DNA from: Nocardia cyriacigeorgica GUH-2
GTDB taxonomy: Bacteria; Actinomycetota; Actinomycetes; Mycobacteriales; Mycobacteriaceae
Reading direction: 5' to 3'
Length of the DNA stretch: 64,000 bases
Assembly: GCF_000284035.1 (NCBI RefSeq)
Contig: NC_016887.1
Span: 2,542,001 to 2,606,000 of the forward strand
How positions within the stretch are numbered: position 1 is the stretch's first letter; every line of letters starts with the position of its first letter. This document shows positions 1 through 8,395 of the stretch, one piece after another. The notes under the pieces were generated by a model. It saw only the letters and a program-made list of their open reading frames with translations, searched no databases and was not told where the DNA came from. The position numbers were made by a program, and so were the translations under genes.

Positions 1-271
1 GCCGCCGTCTTGGAAAGTACACACGATTCGTCGGGATGACATCGCGGTTCGGTATCGGGCTGTCCGGCTCACGGCTCGATGTGATGTCGCGTCAGCAACG
101 AGCCGCCGGCTGGGTCCTGAACCGGGCGGCGTGAACCGCAGCTCCGCCGCGCCCGGCCGTCGCCGGCCCGCCAAGTCGGCACGCCGGAGGTCGACGTCGA
201 TGCGCCGAACCTTCGGGCCGCCCGAGCCCGGACGCGCCGCCGGTATTGCGCGGGATCGACCGGAGCGCCGG
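1..271. other. Left edge, no supported gene
   Basis: No convincing coding sequence is visible. The open frames here are rich in arginine and serine and look like products of the high GC content. The stretch lies downstream of the minus-strand hydrolase gene, so it may hold the 3' end of that transcript. No clear terminator hairpin was found. Confidence 0.5.
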
Positions 272-1189
272 TCAGGGCCTGGCGCCGAGCTGCCCACTGA
301 CCCACGTCTCGATGTCATCGAGCGCGGCCTTCGCCATAGCAGTCGGGTGCCCCGTAAACCCATGCGGCGCTTCGGGATAGATGCGCAGATCGACGTTTCC
401 ACCGAATGCCGAGATCCGTGCCGCCATGGCGAGATTGTCCTGGAGCAGGATGTCCTGCTCGCCGACAACCATCAAAACGGACGGCAGCCCGCCGAGTTCG
501 GCGTAGATCGGCGAGATGTCGGGGTGCGTGCGGTCCGGCGCTGTCCCGGCGTAGGCCTCGAGGAAGTATTCGTCGGCGATCAAACGACCTGCCGGAGTCT
601 GTGTGCTCAGGTCGTAGGTTCCGAATTGCAGCACGGCGCAATCGAATGCGTTGATCCCGCGGTCGCGCAGGCGCAACAGCGTCGTCATGGCCAGCGTCGA
701 CCCGGCCGAGAAACCGCCCACCGCGAGCTTGCGGGTGCCGAAGCGCTGTACGGCATGCTCGACCAGCCATAGCGCGGCGGTTTCGCCGTCGTCCGGAGCG
801 GCCGGCCACGGATGTTCCGGCGCCAGCCGGTAATCCACGCTCACCACCGCGACCCCCAGCGCATCCGCCAGCCGCCGATTCCGCACATCGCTACCGGCCG
901 CCGATCCCATGTAGAACCCGCCACCGTGGAACTCCAGGAACACGCCGTTCGCGACGCCGCCCGCGGGCGCGTGCACCCGCACCGGCACGCTGCGTCCTTC
1001 GGCTTCGACCACCTCGTCGACCGCCGGCGGATCCACCGGCGCGGGATCGCCGGCCCCGGCGCGGACCGCGCGCAGTTCCTCGAAATCCCGTGGTCCTCGC
1101 CCCGGGGGTCGGTTCTCGTAGAACCCGCGTGACTCATCGGCGAGCAGCCGCAGGCGCGGGTCGATCAGGTCGTCCAGTCCGAGTCGCAT
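272..1189 (-). CDS. Alpha/beta hydrolase, HSL-type esterase
   Basis: Predicted 305-aa soluble carboxylesterase of the hormone-sensitive-lipase (bacterial family IV) group. The oxyanion-hole signature HGGGF lies about a third of the way in, the nucleophile elbow is GGFSAGS, and the C-terminal PHGF supplies the likely catalytic His. The preceding VGEQDILL region carries the likely catalytic Asp. The start was set at ATG 1189 (MRLGLDD) rather than the longer open frame, because the upstream residues are low-complexity and the family normally begins near here. It stands alone, divergent from the DoxX-like gene at 1519. Its substrate cannot be read from sequence; short-chain acyl esters are usual for the family. 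Confidence 0.85.
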   Translation of the reverse strand: MRLGLDDLIDPRLRLLADESRGFYENRPPGRGPRDFEELRAVRAGAGDPAPVDPPAVDEVVEAEGRSVPVRVHAPAGGVANGVFLEFHGGGFYMGSAAGSDVRNRRLADALGVAVVSVDYRLAPEHPWPAAPDDGETAALWLVEHAVQRFGTRKLAVGGFSAGSTLAMTTLLRLRDRGINAFDCAVLQFGTYDLSTQTPAGRLIADEYFLEAYAGTAPDRTHPDISPIYAELGGLPSVLMVVGEQDILLQDNLAMAARISAFGGNVDLRIYPEAPHGFTGHPTAMAKAALDDIETWVSGQLGARP

Positions 1190-1518
1190 GCAGACCGACG
1201 GTACCTGGGCCGAGGGTTGCCTCCCGTCCGAAGCGGTGGCCGGATCCTCCCGTCCAGGTGCGCGCCAGGCCGACAGTGCACCGGGTGACCGGCAGACCAC
1301 GCGCACATCATCCACGCCGGTGTCCGCCGAGCACCTGACATTCCGGTCACGTGGGTCGTCGGAATAGGTATCACCGTTTCCGCACCGGAGATTCGCCGAT
1401 GACCGAGTCAGCGCGCCGTGATCACCGTGGGCAACCGGGCTTCCTTCGGAGCCGGGCGAGATATTCCGGGGTGGTGACGGCGGAACTCATGCTCACCGAC
1501 ACCACGAGGAACTCCGAC

Positions 1519-2148
1519 ATGATCACTCGAGCGACCCCGGCCCTGCCGCACACATCCGCCGACGAGCCCCCGGTCACCGCGCGAAACAACTCGTCTCGAA
1601 CGCGACGCATCGCGTTCTGGGCAACCACACTCATCATCGTCTTCGAACTGGTCGCCGGATCGGTCTGGAACCTGGTGCCGATCGAATGGGTCGAAATCCA
1701 GCTCGAACATTTGGGATACCCGCACTTCTTCGCCTACCTCCTGGGTGTGTGGCAGGTCGGCGCCGCGGTCGCGATCATCGCGCCCGGATTCCCACTGATC
1801 AAGGAATGGGCCTACGCCGGTGCCTTTCTCCTGTGGTCGGGCGGCGTGGTGTCGCATCTGGCGGTCGGCGACGGTGTCCAGTCGTGGTCGGCGCCGCTGA
1901 TGTTCGCGATCCTGGCCGTCGCATCCTGGATGCTGCGGCCCGCCGACCGGCGACTGCCCCAGACCTGGCTGCGGGGCACCGCTGACGGCAGCCGGACCGA
2001 CGCCACTCGGCCGGAAACAAGCCGCCGAGGGTGGGCCATCGCCCTCGGTGTCCTCGTTGTTCTCTACGCCGCGTCCGTCCTCACCCTGCCTGTCGTCGAC
2101 GAGGTCATGCACGACAACGCTGTCCGGCTCGGCTGGATCGAGGAATAG
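1519..2148 (+). CDS. DoxX-like integral membrane protein
   Basis: Predicted 209-aa membrane protein. After a polar N-terminal tail of about 30 residues there are four hydrophobic segments: IAFWATTLIIVFELVAG, the FFAYLLGVWQVGAAVAIIA block, the AYAGAFLLWSGG/FAILAVASW block, and the C-terminal ALGVLVVLYAASVLTLP. The FELVAGS-VW and YP-FFAYLLGVWQ patterns are typical of the DoxX-like family. The start at ATG 1519 is backed by ACGAGGA 9-15 bases upstream; an in-frame ATG at 1489 lacks this. It faces the papain-like gene with only a weak hairpin (2160-2182) between them. Physiological role unknown. Confidence 0.75.
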   Translation: MITRATPALPHTSADEPPVTARNNSSRTRRIAFWATTLIIVFELVAGSVWNLVPIEWVEIQLEHLGYPHFFAYLLGVWQVGAAVAIIAPGFPLIKEWAYAGAFLLWSGGVVSHLAVGDGVQSWSAPLMFAILAVASWMLRPADRRLPQTWLRGTADGSRTDATRPETSRRGWAIALGVLVVLYAASVLTLPVVDEVMHDNAVRLGWIEE

Positions 2149-2159
2149 CGCGCCGCTGT

Positions 2160-2182
2160 CGCCGCAGCAGCAGACTGCGGCG
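2160..2182. terminator. Weak convergent hairpin
   Basis: Inverted repeat CGCCGCAG / CTGCGGCG with a 7-base loop, between the converging ends of the DoxX-like gene (2148) and the papain-like gene (2193). It has no T-run, so termination is only inferred from position. Confidence 0.35.
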
Positions 2183-2192
2183 CATGCGTGAT

Positions 2193-3065
2193 CTAGGGAA
2201 AGTCGACGCCGACGATCCTTTGCGCGCGCTTTAGTTCTCCATTGATAGCGCGCTGTGCTTCCGCGATGTTCTTCCACTCTTTCCCGGCTTGGCCATCGAT
2301 GATGATCAGTTCGGCCTCGGTCACCTGCCCATAGACGACGTGTCCGCCGTTCGGGCGTTCGAAGAAGAGAACGTAGCGGCCGACTTGTCCGCCCTGCCTG
2401 GCAGGTGCGAACCCGCCCAACTTCTCGGCGAACTTGAAGCCCACCTCCTCGAACCACTTGATTGCGTAATTCATGGCATCCTTGAATCCGTACATCGATT
2501 CGGGCGGCAATCCGTACATCTTTACCAGTCGATCGGCCGCGACGTCGTGTCCGGCGACTTCGCGGATCACGATCGACGCGGTATGCGCGGCACAATCGCG
2601 ATTACGCGTGACGATCGACCCGATCATGCTCGGCGAGGGGGTCGCCGCCTTATCGATGACAACGATCATGGCGAGTTCACAGGCCACCCAGACGGCACGG
2701 TTGAGAAATCGTGCGGCCTCGTAGCTGGTGCGTCGGCGAGCAATGAATCCTTCTCGCAAGGCCGCTGCAAGGTCCGCGCTCGCCGTCTTGGGCAGCGCCG
2801 GTAGCGATTCCACCCCACGCTTGATCAGCGACAGCGCTTTTGACCGCTCCTCTGGGCTCAGTCGATCCCACAAACGGACGCCACCGGTGAGCGTCGCGGA
2901 GTCGAACAGTTCGCTGAGCTTGTCGACCCATGCGTCGAACTGTCCGTACAGCTCGCCGAGCTTAGCGCCCTGTGCATAGGCATCCTGGCGACTACCGGGC
3001 ACCGGCGGCAGCGGGGGAGCGACACCGGCCGCCGGTGCCGGCGACCACGCCGGAGTGCCGCTCAT
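2193..3065 (-). CDS. Papain-like Cys/His/Asp protein, putative toxin or protease
   Basis: This 290-aa protein is not one I can name. It has a proline-rich N-terminus (residues 10-23), a helical middle with a hydrophobic stretch near 123-138, and a C-terminal part with the order Cys158 (NRDCAAH), His242 (GGHVVYGQV), Asp257 (IIIDGQAG). That order and the DGQ after the final strand match papain-like folds such as the Tox-PL toxin and deamidase domains, which is pattern recognition rather than a proven match. Its ATG overlaps the stop of the upstream LysM gene by 4 bp (ATGA), so the two are almost certainly co-translated and may act together. No signal peptide is seen. No obvious immunity gene follows it, because the next gene is convergent. 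Confidence 0.6.
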   Translation of the reverse strand: MSGTPAWSPAPAAGVAPPLPPVPGSRQDAYAQGAKLGELYGQFDAWVDKLSELFDSATLTGGVRLWDRLSPEERSKALSLIKRGVESLPALPKTASADLAAALREGFIARRRTSYEAARFLNRAVWVACELAMIVVIDKAATPSPSMIGSIVTRNRDCAAHTASIVIREVAGHDVAADRLVKMYGLPPESMYGFKDAMNYAIKWFEEVGFKFAEKLGGFAPARQGGQVGRYVLFFERPNGGHVVYGQVTEAELIIIDGQAGKEWKNIAEAQRAINGELKRAQRIVGVDFP

Positions 3066-6037
3066 GCGATGCTCGCCAGGTTGGAGGTGACGGCGATGTC
3101 AGTTCCCGACGTCGGCGTGTACTCGTTCCATTCGGCGATCAGGGTGCCGCGCTCGCCGGGCTGGATCACCGGGAACGGGGTCTGCGAGCCGTGCGTGTGC
3201 CCCACCTTCTCCACGGTGATCTGGTGATCGTTCGGAATCGCAACGATCCGCACTGATTCCTGCACGTGCGTGTCGTCGTAGGTGTCGAGCACCACGGGCA
3301 GTCCCACGACGAAACCCTTGCTGCTGTCCACGCCGAGCGTCACCGGTTGCGCGGACGCCGCCACCTGTTGCGCGCAGGTCGCGTAAACCGACTCTTGTAG
3401 CCGAGTAGCGGTTTTCGCTGGATTCGCCGGAGCGATACCGGGGTAATTGCGGTCGTCGTAGGCGGCGATTTCACGTGCGATGGATAGATAAGGGGCAGCG
3501 GGGGCACCATCAATACTGCCGGTTTCAGCGAAACGCACCCACTTGTCCTCCCACCCTTTCCGGACGGTCAGTACCACCCGCGCCGCGCCTGCCCGGAGAA
3601 ACGCCTGGCGATTCGGGTCGGGGTGCCTTAGCGACCGAATGAAGTTCCAGCTCGGCGGCACATCCCAGAAGTACGAGTACAGGAAGGTCACTACGTTTTC
3701 CCACTCGATTGCCTGGTTGATGAACCGGACAATGTGCTCGTGTTGTCGAACCAGCGTCCATTGCTCGGTCGTCATGCCGAGTTGCGAGGAGTCGAATCCA
3801 CTGCCATGGACGAGGTCCACCCCTGCAGCACCGAAGGCATCGAGCACTGGCTTGGGCATGAATTCGAAAGCCGGGCCGAGAATCCAGCGGATGACACTTT
3901 TCATGATCTCGTCGCTTTCTTCGCGGCGTAGGGTGAGCGTGTCGACATCGGCGAGGCGTTCTTCGAGGGCAGCTATCTTGCCGGCGATCTCCTGTTGCTC
4001 GACGAAGTGTCTGTTCTGGGCGGCGCTCAGCAACGCCGTCCACACGTCGTTCTTCCACTGGTCGATGCCCTGCGCGCGGGTCCGGGACAGCACCTTCAAC
4101 TGGATGAAGGGGGCCGAGACCCGATGAAAGAACACGGTAACCACGCGGTGGCCGGTATGGCCGGCCATGAACGGCTTGCCGTCGAATCCCATCGCCTTTT
4201 CATCATGTACCGCGAGGAAGTCGCCGTTATGCGTGCGACCGAGGGTACTGCCCATCACGGCGAAGACGATGGGTCCGCCGTCCTCGTGCTTTCCGATGTT
4301 GGCTGTGACGAGAATTTCGCTGATCTCGGCCCCGGCAGGCACGTCGAATTCGATTTCCATATACGCCCATGAACTGTTTGTTCCGCCGACCTTGCCCTTT
4401 GTCACCGGCTCCGGGGCGGCGGGGTAGGCAGGGACGGCCGCGTCGTACTTGTCGGCGAGCCATTGGTACTTCGGCTGGCCGGTCGGGTCCGGGTTACCGT
4501 GGGCATCGACCTTCAGGTTCGGATCGAGATCGGCGAAAACGGCCGGGAAATCGAACGGTTTCAATTGACTACGCCAGTGGTCGAGCTCGGCATAGAGCTT
4601 GCGCATGGCCGCGGCCGGCTCGGGCACGACGACGTCGTAGGTGAGGCGAAGTCCGTAGCGATAGAGCCGGACCCGCCATTGCCGCATCATGCTGAAATAG
4701 TCGATCCGGACGGGATGCGTGGCAGAGTTCTTCAGCACCCGCGTCGATGTCTCCGACATTCCCGTTTCCGTCCGCGTCGCAATGGTGACCTTGTGCTCCT
4801 GGCGTGATCGCGACGATGCCTTCTGTGTTAGCGACCGGGCATGCTTACGGCTCTCGGCCGCCGATGTCGACTGGCCGTCCTGGGCGGTGAATCCCGTGGT
4901 TGTCGACCCCGAGACGATCGAGATTCCGCCTTGGACCGTACCTGTGATATTGAACTGATTCGAATGCTGGGTCTGCGAACTCGTGGATTGAGCGATATCG
5001 GTGTTGTCGGTGACCCCGGTTTCGCTGAACTCTTCAAGTGTGTCGGTGACGATCGTGGTGAACTCCTTGGAGGTCACCGACCACTCCTTATGCGTGACCG
5101 CCGTCTCCTCCCCGGGTGCGAGCGGGATGGTGGACACCAGCTCACCGCGCTCGATTCCCACCGGAACCATCTCGATGCGTTCGAGGTTGAGCATCCCGAT
5201 CGGGTGCGCAACGGCGCGCTCACGGAGCCCGCGAGCGGCAACGATGGCTGCGTTGAGCCGGACGACCTCTCGACCGATCTCGTCGGTCGGCGCCGGCTCG
5301 CGAGCCTCTCGAAGGGAATCCAGCGCCGCGCGGCGCCGCTCCACCAGTAAGTCGGTGAATGCCAGCAACTCTGCCATCGGAACCTGCGCGAGGGCGTTGA
5401 TTTCGGGCTGCAATGCGGGGACGAGTGATTGCTCGAACGTCGCGATCGTATCGAAGGTAGCGTTGGAGACGGCCGTGTGACGAGCGGATTCAACTCCGCC
5501 CGATCCCCGGAGGGCATCGGTCTCACCGGGAGTGAGCTGAAGCTGGCGAATGGCCGCGACCTTCACCAGCGCACCGCTTGATCCCCGCTCCGGCGCGTCC
5601 TCGCCGCCAGGCTCTTGGATCTCGATCGGGACCAGCGTGGCCTTCAACACCTCGCGAGCACACCCCTGCAATGGTTGCTGCGGGGTCGGTGCGGTCCCGG
5701 CGCCGGGCGCAGCGCTGTCCGGAATCCACAGAAGTTGTCCGATCGGCAGCGCCGCCGGATCGGTGATCCCGTTCGCGTCGGCGATGAGAGACCACTTGCC
5801 CGCATCGCCGTAGTAGCGGGCCGCCAGCTCGGCGAGCGTATCGCCTTCGACGGTCTCATGAGTCCGGGCAGACCCCAAGTCGGGGACCGTCAGGACCAGC
5901 CCGACGGCTATCGACGTCGGGTCGTCGATCCGATTCGCCGCCCTGAGCACCGGATGCAGCCGCGGTTCGCCGTAATACTGTTGCGCGAGGCCCCACAATG
6001 TGTCGCCGCTGGCAACGATATGAGAGTGCGTGGTCAT
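3062..6037 (-). CDS. Large double-LysM protein of unknown function
   Basis: 991-aa protein. Two LysM modules open it: residues about 6-51 (SGDTLWGLAQQYYG) and 59-105 (EGDTLAELAARYYG). Both have the classical GDTL...A..YYG core and normally bind peptidoglycan or act as docking modules in phage-tail-like particles. Residues about 200-290 look helical. Residues 300-440 are very rich in Ser/Thr and alternate polar and apolar residues. A charged helical segment lies near 660-710, and the last 100 residues are beta-like. No signal peptide or membrane helix is evident, unlike most wall-bound LysM enzymes. I do not recognise the body. The start at ATG 6037 has GGAAAGG upstream. Its stop overlaps the start of the papain-like gene, suggesting a carrier/effector pair. 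Confidence 0.75.
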   Translation of the reverse strand: MTTHSHIVASGDTLWGLAQQYYGEPRLHPVLRAANRIDDPTSIAVGLVLTVPDLGSARTHETVEGDTLAELAARYYGDAGKWSLIADANGITDPAALPIGQLLWIPDSAAPGAGTAPTPQQPLQGCAREVLKATLVPIEIQEPGGEDAPERGSSGALVKVAAIRQLQLTPGETDALRGSGGVESARHTAVSNATFDTIATFEQSLVPALQPEINALAQVPMAELLAFTDLLVERRRAALDSLREAREPAPTDEIGREVVRLNAAIVAARGLRERAVAHPIGMLNLERIEMVPVGIERGELVSTIPLAPGEETAVTHKEWSVTSKEFTTIVTDTLEEFSETGVTDNTDIAQSTSSQTQHSNQFNITGTVQGGISIVSGSTTTGFTAQDGQSTSAAESRKHARSLTQKASSRSRQEHKVTIATRTETGMSETSTRVLKNSATHPVRIDYFSMMRQWRVRLYRYGLRLTYDVVVPEPAAAMRKLYAELDHWRSQLKPFDFPAVFADLDPNLKVDAHGNPDPTGQPKYQWLADKYDAAVPAYPAAPEPVTKGKVGGTNSSWAYMEIEFDVPAGAEISEILVTANIGKHEDGGPIVFAVMGSTLGRTHNGDFLAVHDEKAMGFDGKPFMAGHTGHRVVTVFFHRVSAPFIQLKVLSRTRAQGIDQWKNDVWTALLSAAQNRHFVEQQEIAGKIAALEERLADVDTLTLRREESDEIMKSVIRWILGPAFEFMPKPVLDAFGAAGVDLVHGSGFDSSQLGMTTEQWTLVRQHEHIVRFINQAIEWENVVTFLYSYFWDVPPSWNFIRSLRHPDPNRQAFLRAGAARVVLTVRKGWEDKWVRFAETGSIDGAPAAPYLSIAREIAAYDDRNYPGIAPANPAKTATRLQESVYATCAQQVAASAQPVTLGVDSSKGFVVGLPVVLDTYDDTHVQESVRIVAIPNDHQITVEKVGHTHGSQTPFPVIQPGERGTLIAEWNEYTPTSGTDIAVTSNLASIA

Positions 6038-6256
6038 GGCCCTGTGCCTTTCCGAAGTGCTACCAGTGCCGAAATCGTGCCAGCGTCGACGACGATTCAA
6101 ACGAGTAGCGAACTACTCGTTCAGCCGGGACGACCGGCGACGATGTCCGTCCGAGGCAGTGGCGGAACGAGTATCCGGGCATTGAGCGAACAGGTCGCTG
6201 TCCAGAGAACGATGCGGCTGATTGACGGGCGGCCGGCGGCGGGGGAGTGTGGAGCG

Positions 6257-7210
6257 ATGACGGGTGACCTGACGCGCCACGGTGTCGACGTGTCCAATCT
6301 CGATCAACCCTTGTTCGACCGGGCCGAAGCGACCAAGGCGGATCTGCTCGACTACCTGGAGTTCGCCGGCGAGCGGTTGCTCCGGGTGCTCCGCGGGCGA
6401 CCGCTGTCGGTGGTGCGTGTGCGGCCGGGGCAGCCGCCGTTCATGCAGAAGAACCTGCCGAAGTACACACCGGAGTGGGTGCCGAGGACGACGGTGTGGG
6501 CGGAGAGTTCGCGGCGCGAGATCAGCTACGCGCTGTGCGACGACCTGCGGACGTTGATCTGGTTCGGCAACCAGCGTGCCGTCGAATACCACCCGACGCT
6601 GTTCCTCGCCGACTCCGCGCCGCATCCCACCTACCTCGTGCTCGATCTCGATCCCTCCCCGGGCCAGACCTTCGCCGACGCGGTGGCGGGCGCCCGGTTG
6701 ATCCGGCAGGCTCTGACCGCCGATGGGCTGGCGGGTGCGGTGAAGACCAGCGGATCGAAGGGGCTGCACGTCTTCGTGCCGGTCGTTGCGGGTCTCGACG
6801 TCGAGGATGCCGCCGCGGCCACGCGCGCGATCGCGGCCCGTGCCGAACGCATCGACCCCTCGGTCGGCACCACCGCGTTCATCCGAGAAGACCGCCACGG
6901 CAAGGTCTTCCTCGACGCCACCCGCTCGGGCGGCGCCACCGTAGCCGCGGCCTACAGCCCACGCATCCGCCCGGGCGTCACCGTATCCTTTCCGCTGCGC
7001 TGGTCTGGCCTGGACGACGTCACACCGGCCGATTTCACGCTGCGAACCGTGCCGGAACTCCTCGGCGACAGCGACCCCTGGCAGTCGGAAATGCCCGCCC
7101 CACAGGAACTTCCCCAAGACCTGATCGATGAGGGCCACACGATACCGGTGGCGCGCGTGCAGGCCATGCACGAAGGCAAGCGGCGAGCACGGGCCAGGCG
7201 CGAGCAATAG
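6257..7210 (+). CDS. Stand-alone LigD-type polymerase (AEP primase-polymerase)
   Basis: 317-aa member of the archaeo-eukaryotic primase superfamily, matching the polymerase domain of bacterial NHEJ ligase LigD without ligase or nuclease domains. Metal-binding carboxylates are visible as D130/D132 (LVLDLDP) and D220 (VFLDATRSG), with TSGSKGLHV (164-172) between them as the nucleotide-binding segment. Such stand-alone proteins in mycobacteria make short, ribonucleotide-preferring gap-filling or priming additions in end joining and repair. The start at ATG 6257 follows GGAG; the longer open frame overlaps the LysM gene and is rejected. Ku lies about 39 kb away (45818-46723), so the NHEJ genes are not in one operon, and no ligase gene is in the window. 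Confidence 0.9.
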   Translation: MTGDLTRHGVDVSNLDQPLFDRAEATKADLLDYLEFAGERLLRVLRGRPLSVVRVRPGQPPFMQKNLPKYTPEWVPRTTVWAESSRREISYALCDDLRTLIWFGNQRAVEYHPTLFLADSAPHPTYLVLDLDPSPGQTFADAVAGARLIRQALTADGLAGAVKTSGSKGLHVFVPVVAGLDVEDAAAATRAIAARAERIDPSVGTTAFIREDRHGKVFLDATRSGGATVAAAYSPRIRPGVTVSFPLRWSGLDDVTPADFTLRTVPELLGDSDPWQSEMPAPQELPQDLIDEGHTIPVARVQAMHEGKRRARARREQ

Positions 7211-7376
7211 GCGGCCCGCAGCGCGCACCGGTTCAGAGAACGCGCTACATGGCACACCGCGGGTAAAGGTCAGAGCAAGCGGGCGATCAGTGACCGGCAT
7301 CGCGCCCAAGCGCGGGCGAGCACGGAACCTGACTCGCTGGCCGGTTCTTTCCTGACCTCGGTAGCGCCGGCCTGGT

Positions 7377-8357
7377 CTACCGCCCTGCAATACGGCGTTG
7401 CCGATCGACCGGCTCGCCGGGATGCAGTTGCTGCTGGAGCTGGGCGACCGCCTCGTCATCGAGGTCGGCATCGATGACTGCGGCTGCCCAATCCCACTGT
7501 GGCGTCGACCAGACGTAGTGCAGCGCGCCCCATCGCGGTGTCCAGCCCTCGGCGGTGCGTGGGCGACGGGACAGGAGGGTTCGGCGGCTGTGCGCGTCGA
7601 AGGCGCCGGTTTCCGGGTCGCGGAAGGGGACGGATTCGGGGGTGAAGTCCACCGGCACGCGTGCGGTGAGCGGTGCGGAGGTGACGGTTTCGGCGAACCA
7701 TCCGGCCTGCTCACGTTGCACGGCGGCGCGTTGCTCTTCGAGCAGCTGCTGATACTGCTGAGGCGTGTATACCGGCCCGTCCCAATGGAACAGCGAGTCG
7801 TCGGCATCCGCGCCGACGACCGGATCGACGAAACGTGCGCCTTGTCCGCCGGCCTCGGAATGGAATCCGAGCATATGGCCGGATTCGATATCCACCCAGA
7901 TCCGCAGCGGATGCGGCTTGCCGGGTGGCGGTGCCAGCTCGACGGTCCAGCACCGCCGTCCCGCGAACTCGATTTCTTCTACTTCTCCGGCCGGCCGGGT
8001 GAAATCGTTGCCCTGCCAGTCGGCGGCGCTGCGGCGTTGTACCAGGAATTGGTTCGGTCCGAGGTAGATCACGCGGTCGACGGCGCCGGTTCGGGGACGC
8101 TTCGCATCGACGGTGAAGTCCCAGGCCCGGGCACCGTCGGTGATGAAGACCAGGGCGCCGTCCTCCCGTTCGACGCGCAGCCGATCACCGTGCCGCCACA
8201 CCCGGCAACCATCGCCGACCGGGATCACCATCTGATCCGCATGGCCCGCCCAGCCGAAGCCGGCGGGCTCCTCCGCACGGACCTCGCGAACCGTCCCGCG
8301 CAGGGGTATCCGCGGGACGGTGGTGAGCGCGGTCAGGACCTCCAGCCAGGTCGTCAT
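7377..8357 (-). CDS. Hypothetical protein, LolA-like beta-rich
   Basis: 326-aa protein of unrecognised family. It starts MTTWLEVLTALTTVP and has no signal peptide. Residues about 20-190 show short beta-type segments (VWRHGDRLRVEREDG, TVDAKRPRTGAVDRV, RRCWTVELAPPPGKPHPLR, IWVDIESGHMLGF) like actinobacterial proteins that test how a value or lipid probe modifies a surface, sometimes described as LolA-like; that likeness is weak. A glutamine-rich helix (QQYQQLLEEQRAAVQREQ) follows, then a C-terminal domain rich in Trp. It converges on the polymerase gene and lies 38 bp downstream of the PAP2 gene on the other side. No function is proposed. Confidence 0.75.
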   Translation of the reverse strand: MTTWLEVLTALTTVPRIPLRGTVREVRAEEPAGFGWAGHADQMVIPVGDGCRVWRHGDRLRVEREDGALVFITDGARAWDFTVDAKRPRTGAVDRVIYLGPNQFLVQRRSAADWQGNDFTRPAGEVEEIEFAGRRCWTVELAPPPGKPHPLRIWVDIESGHMLGFHSEAGGQGARFVDPVVGADADDSLFHWDGPVYTPQQYQQLLEEQRAAVQREQAGWFAETVTSAPLTARVPVDFTPESVPFRDPETGAFDAHSRRTLLSRRPRTAEGWTPRWGALHYVWSTPQWDWAAAVIDADLDDEAVAQLQQQLHPGEPVDRQRRIAGR

Positions 8358-8395
8358 CGCGCCAGCCTAGCCCGGCAAGATCGCGGCGACGCGCG

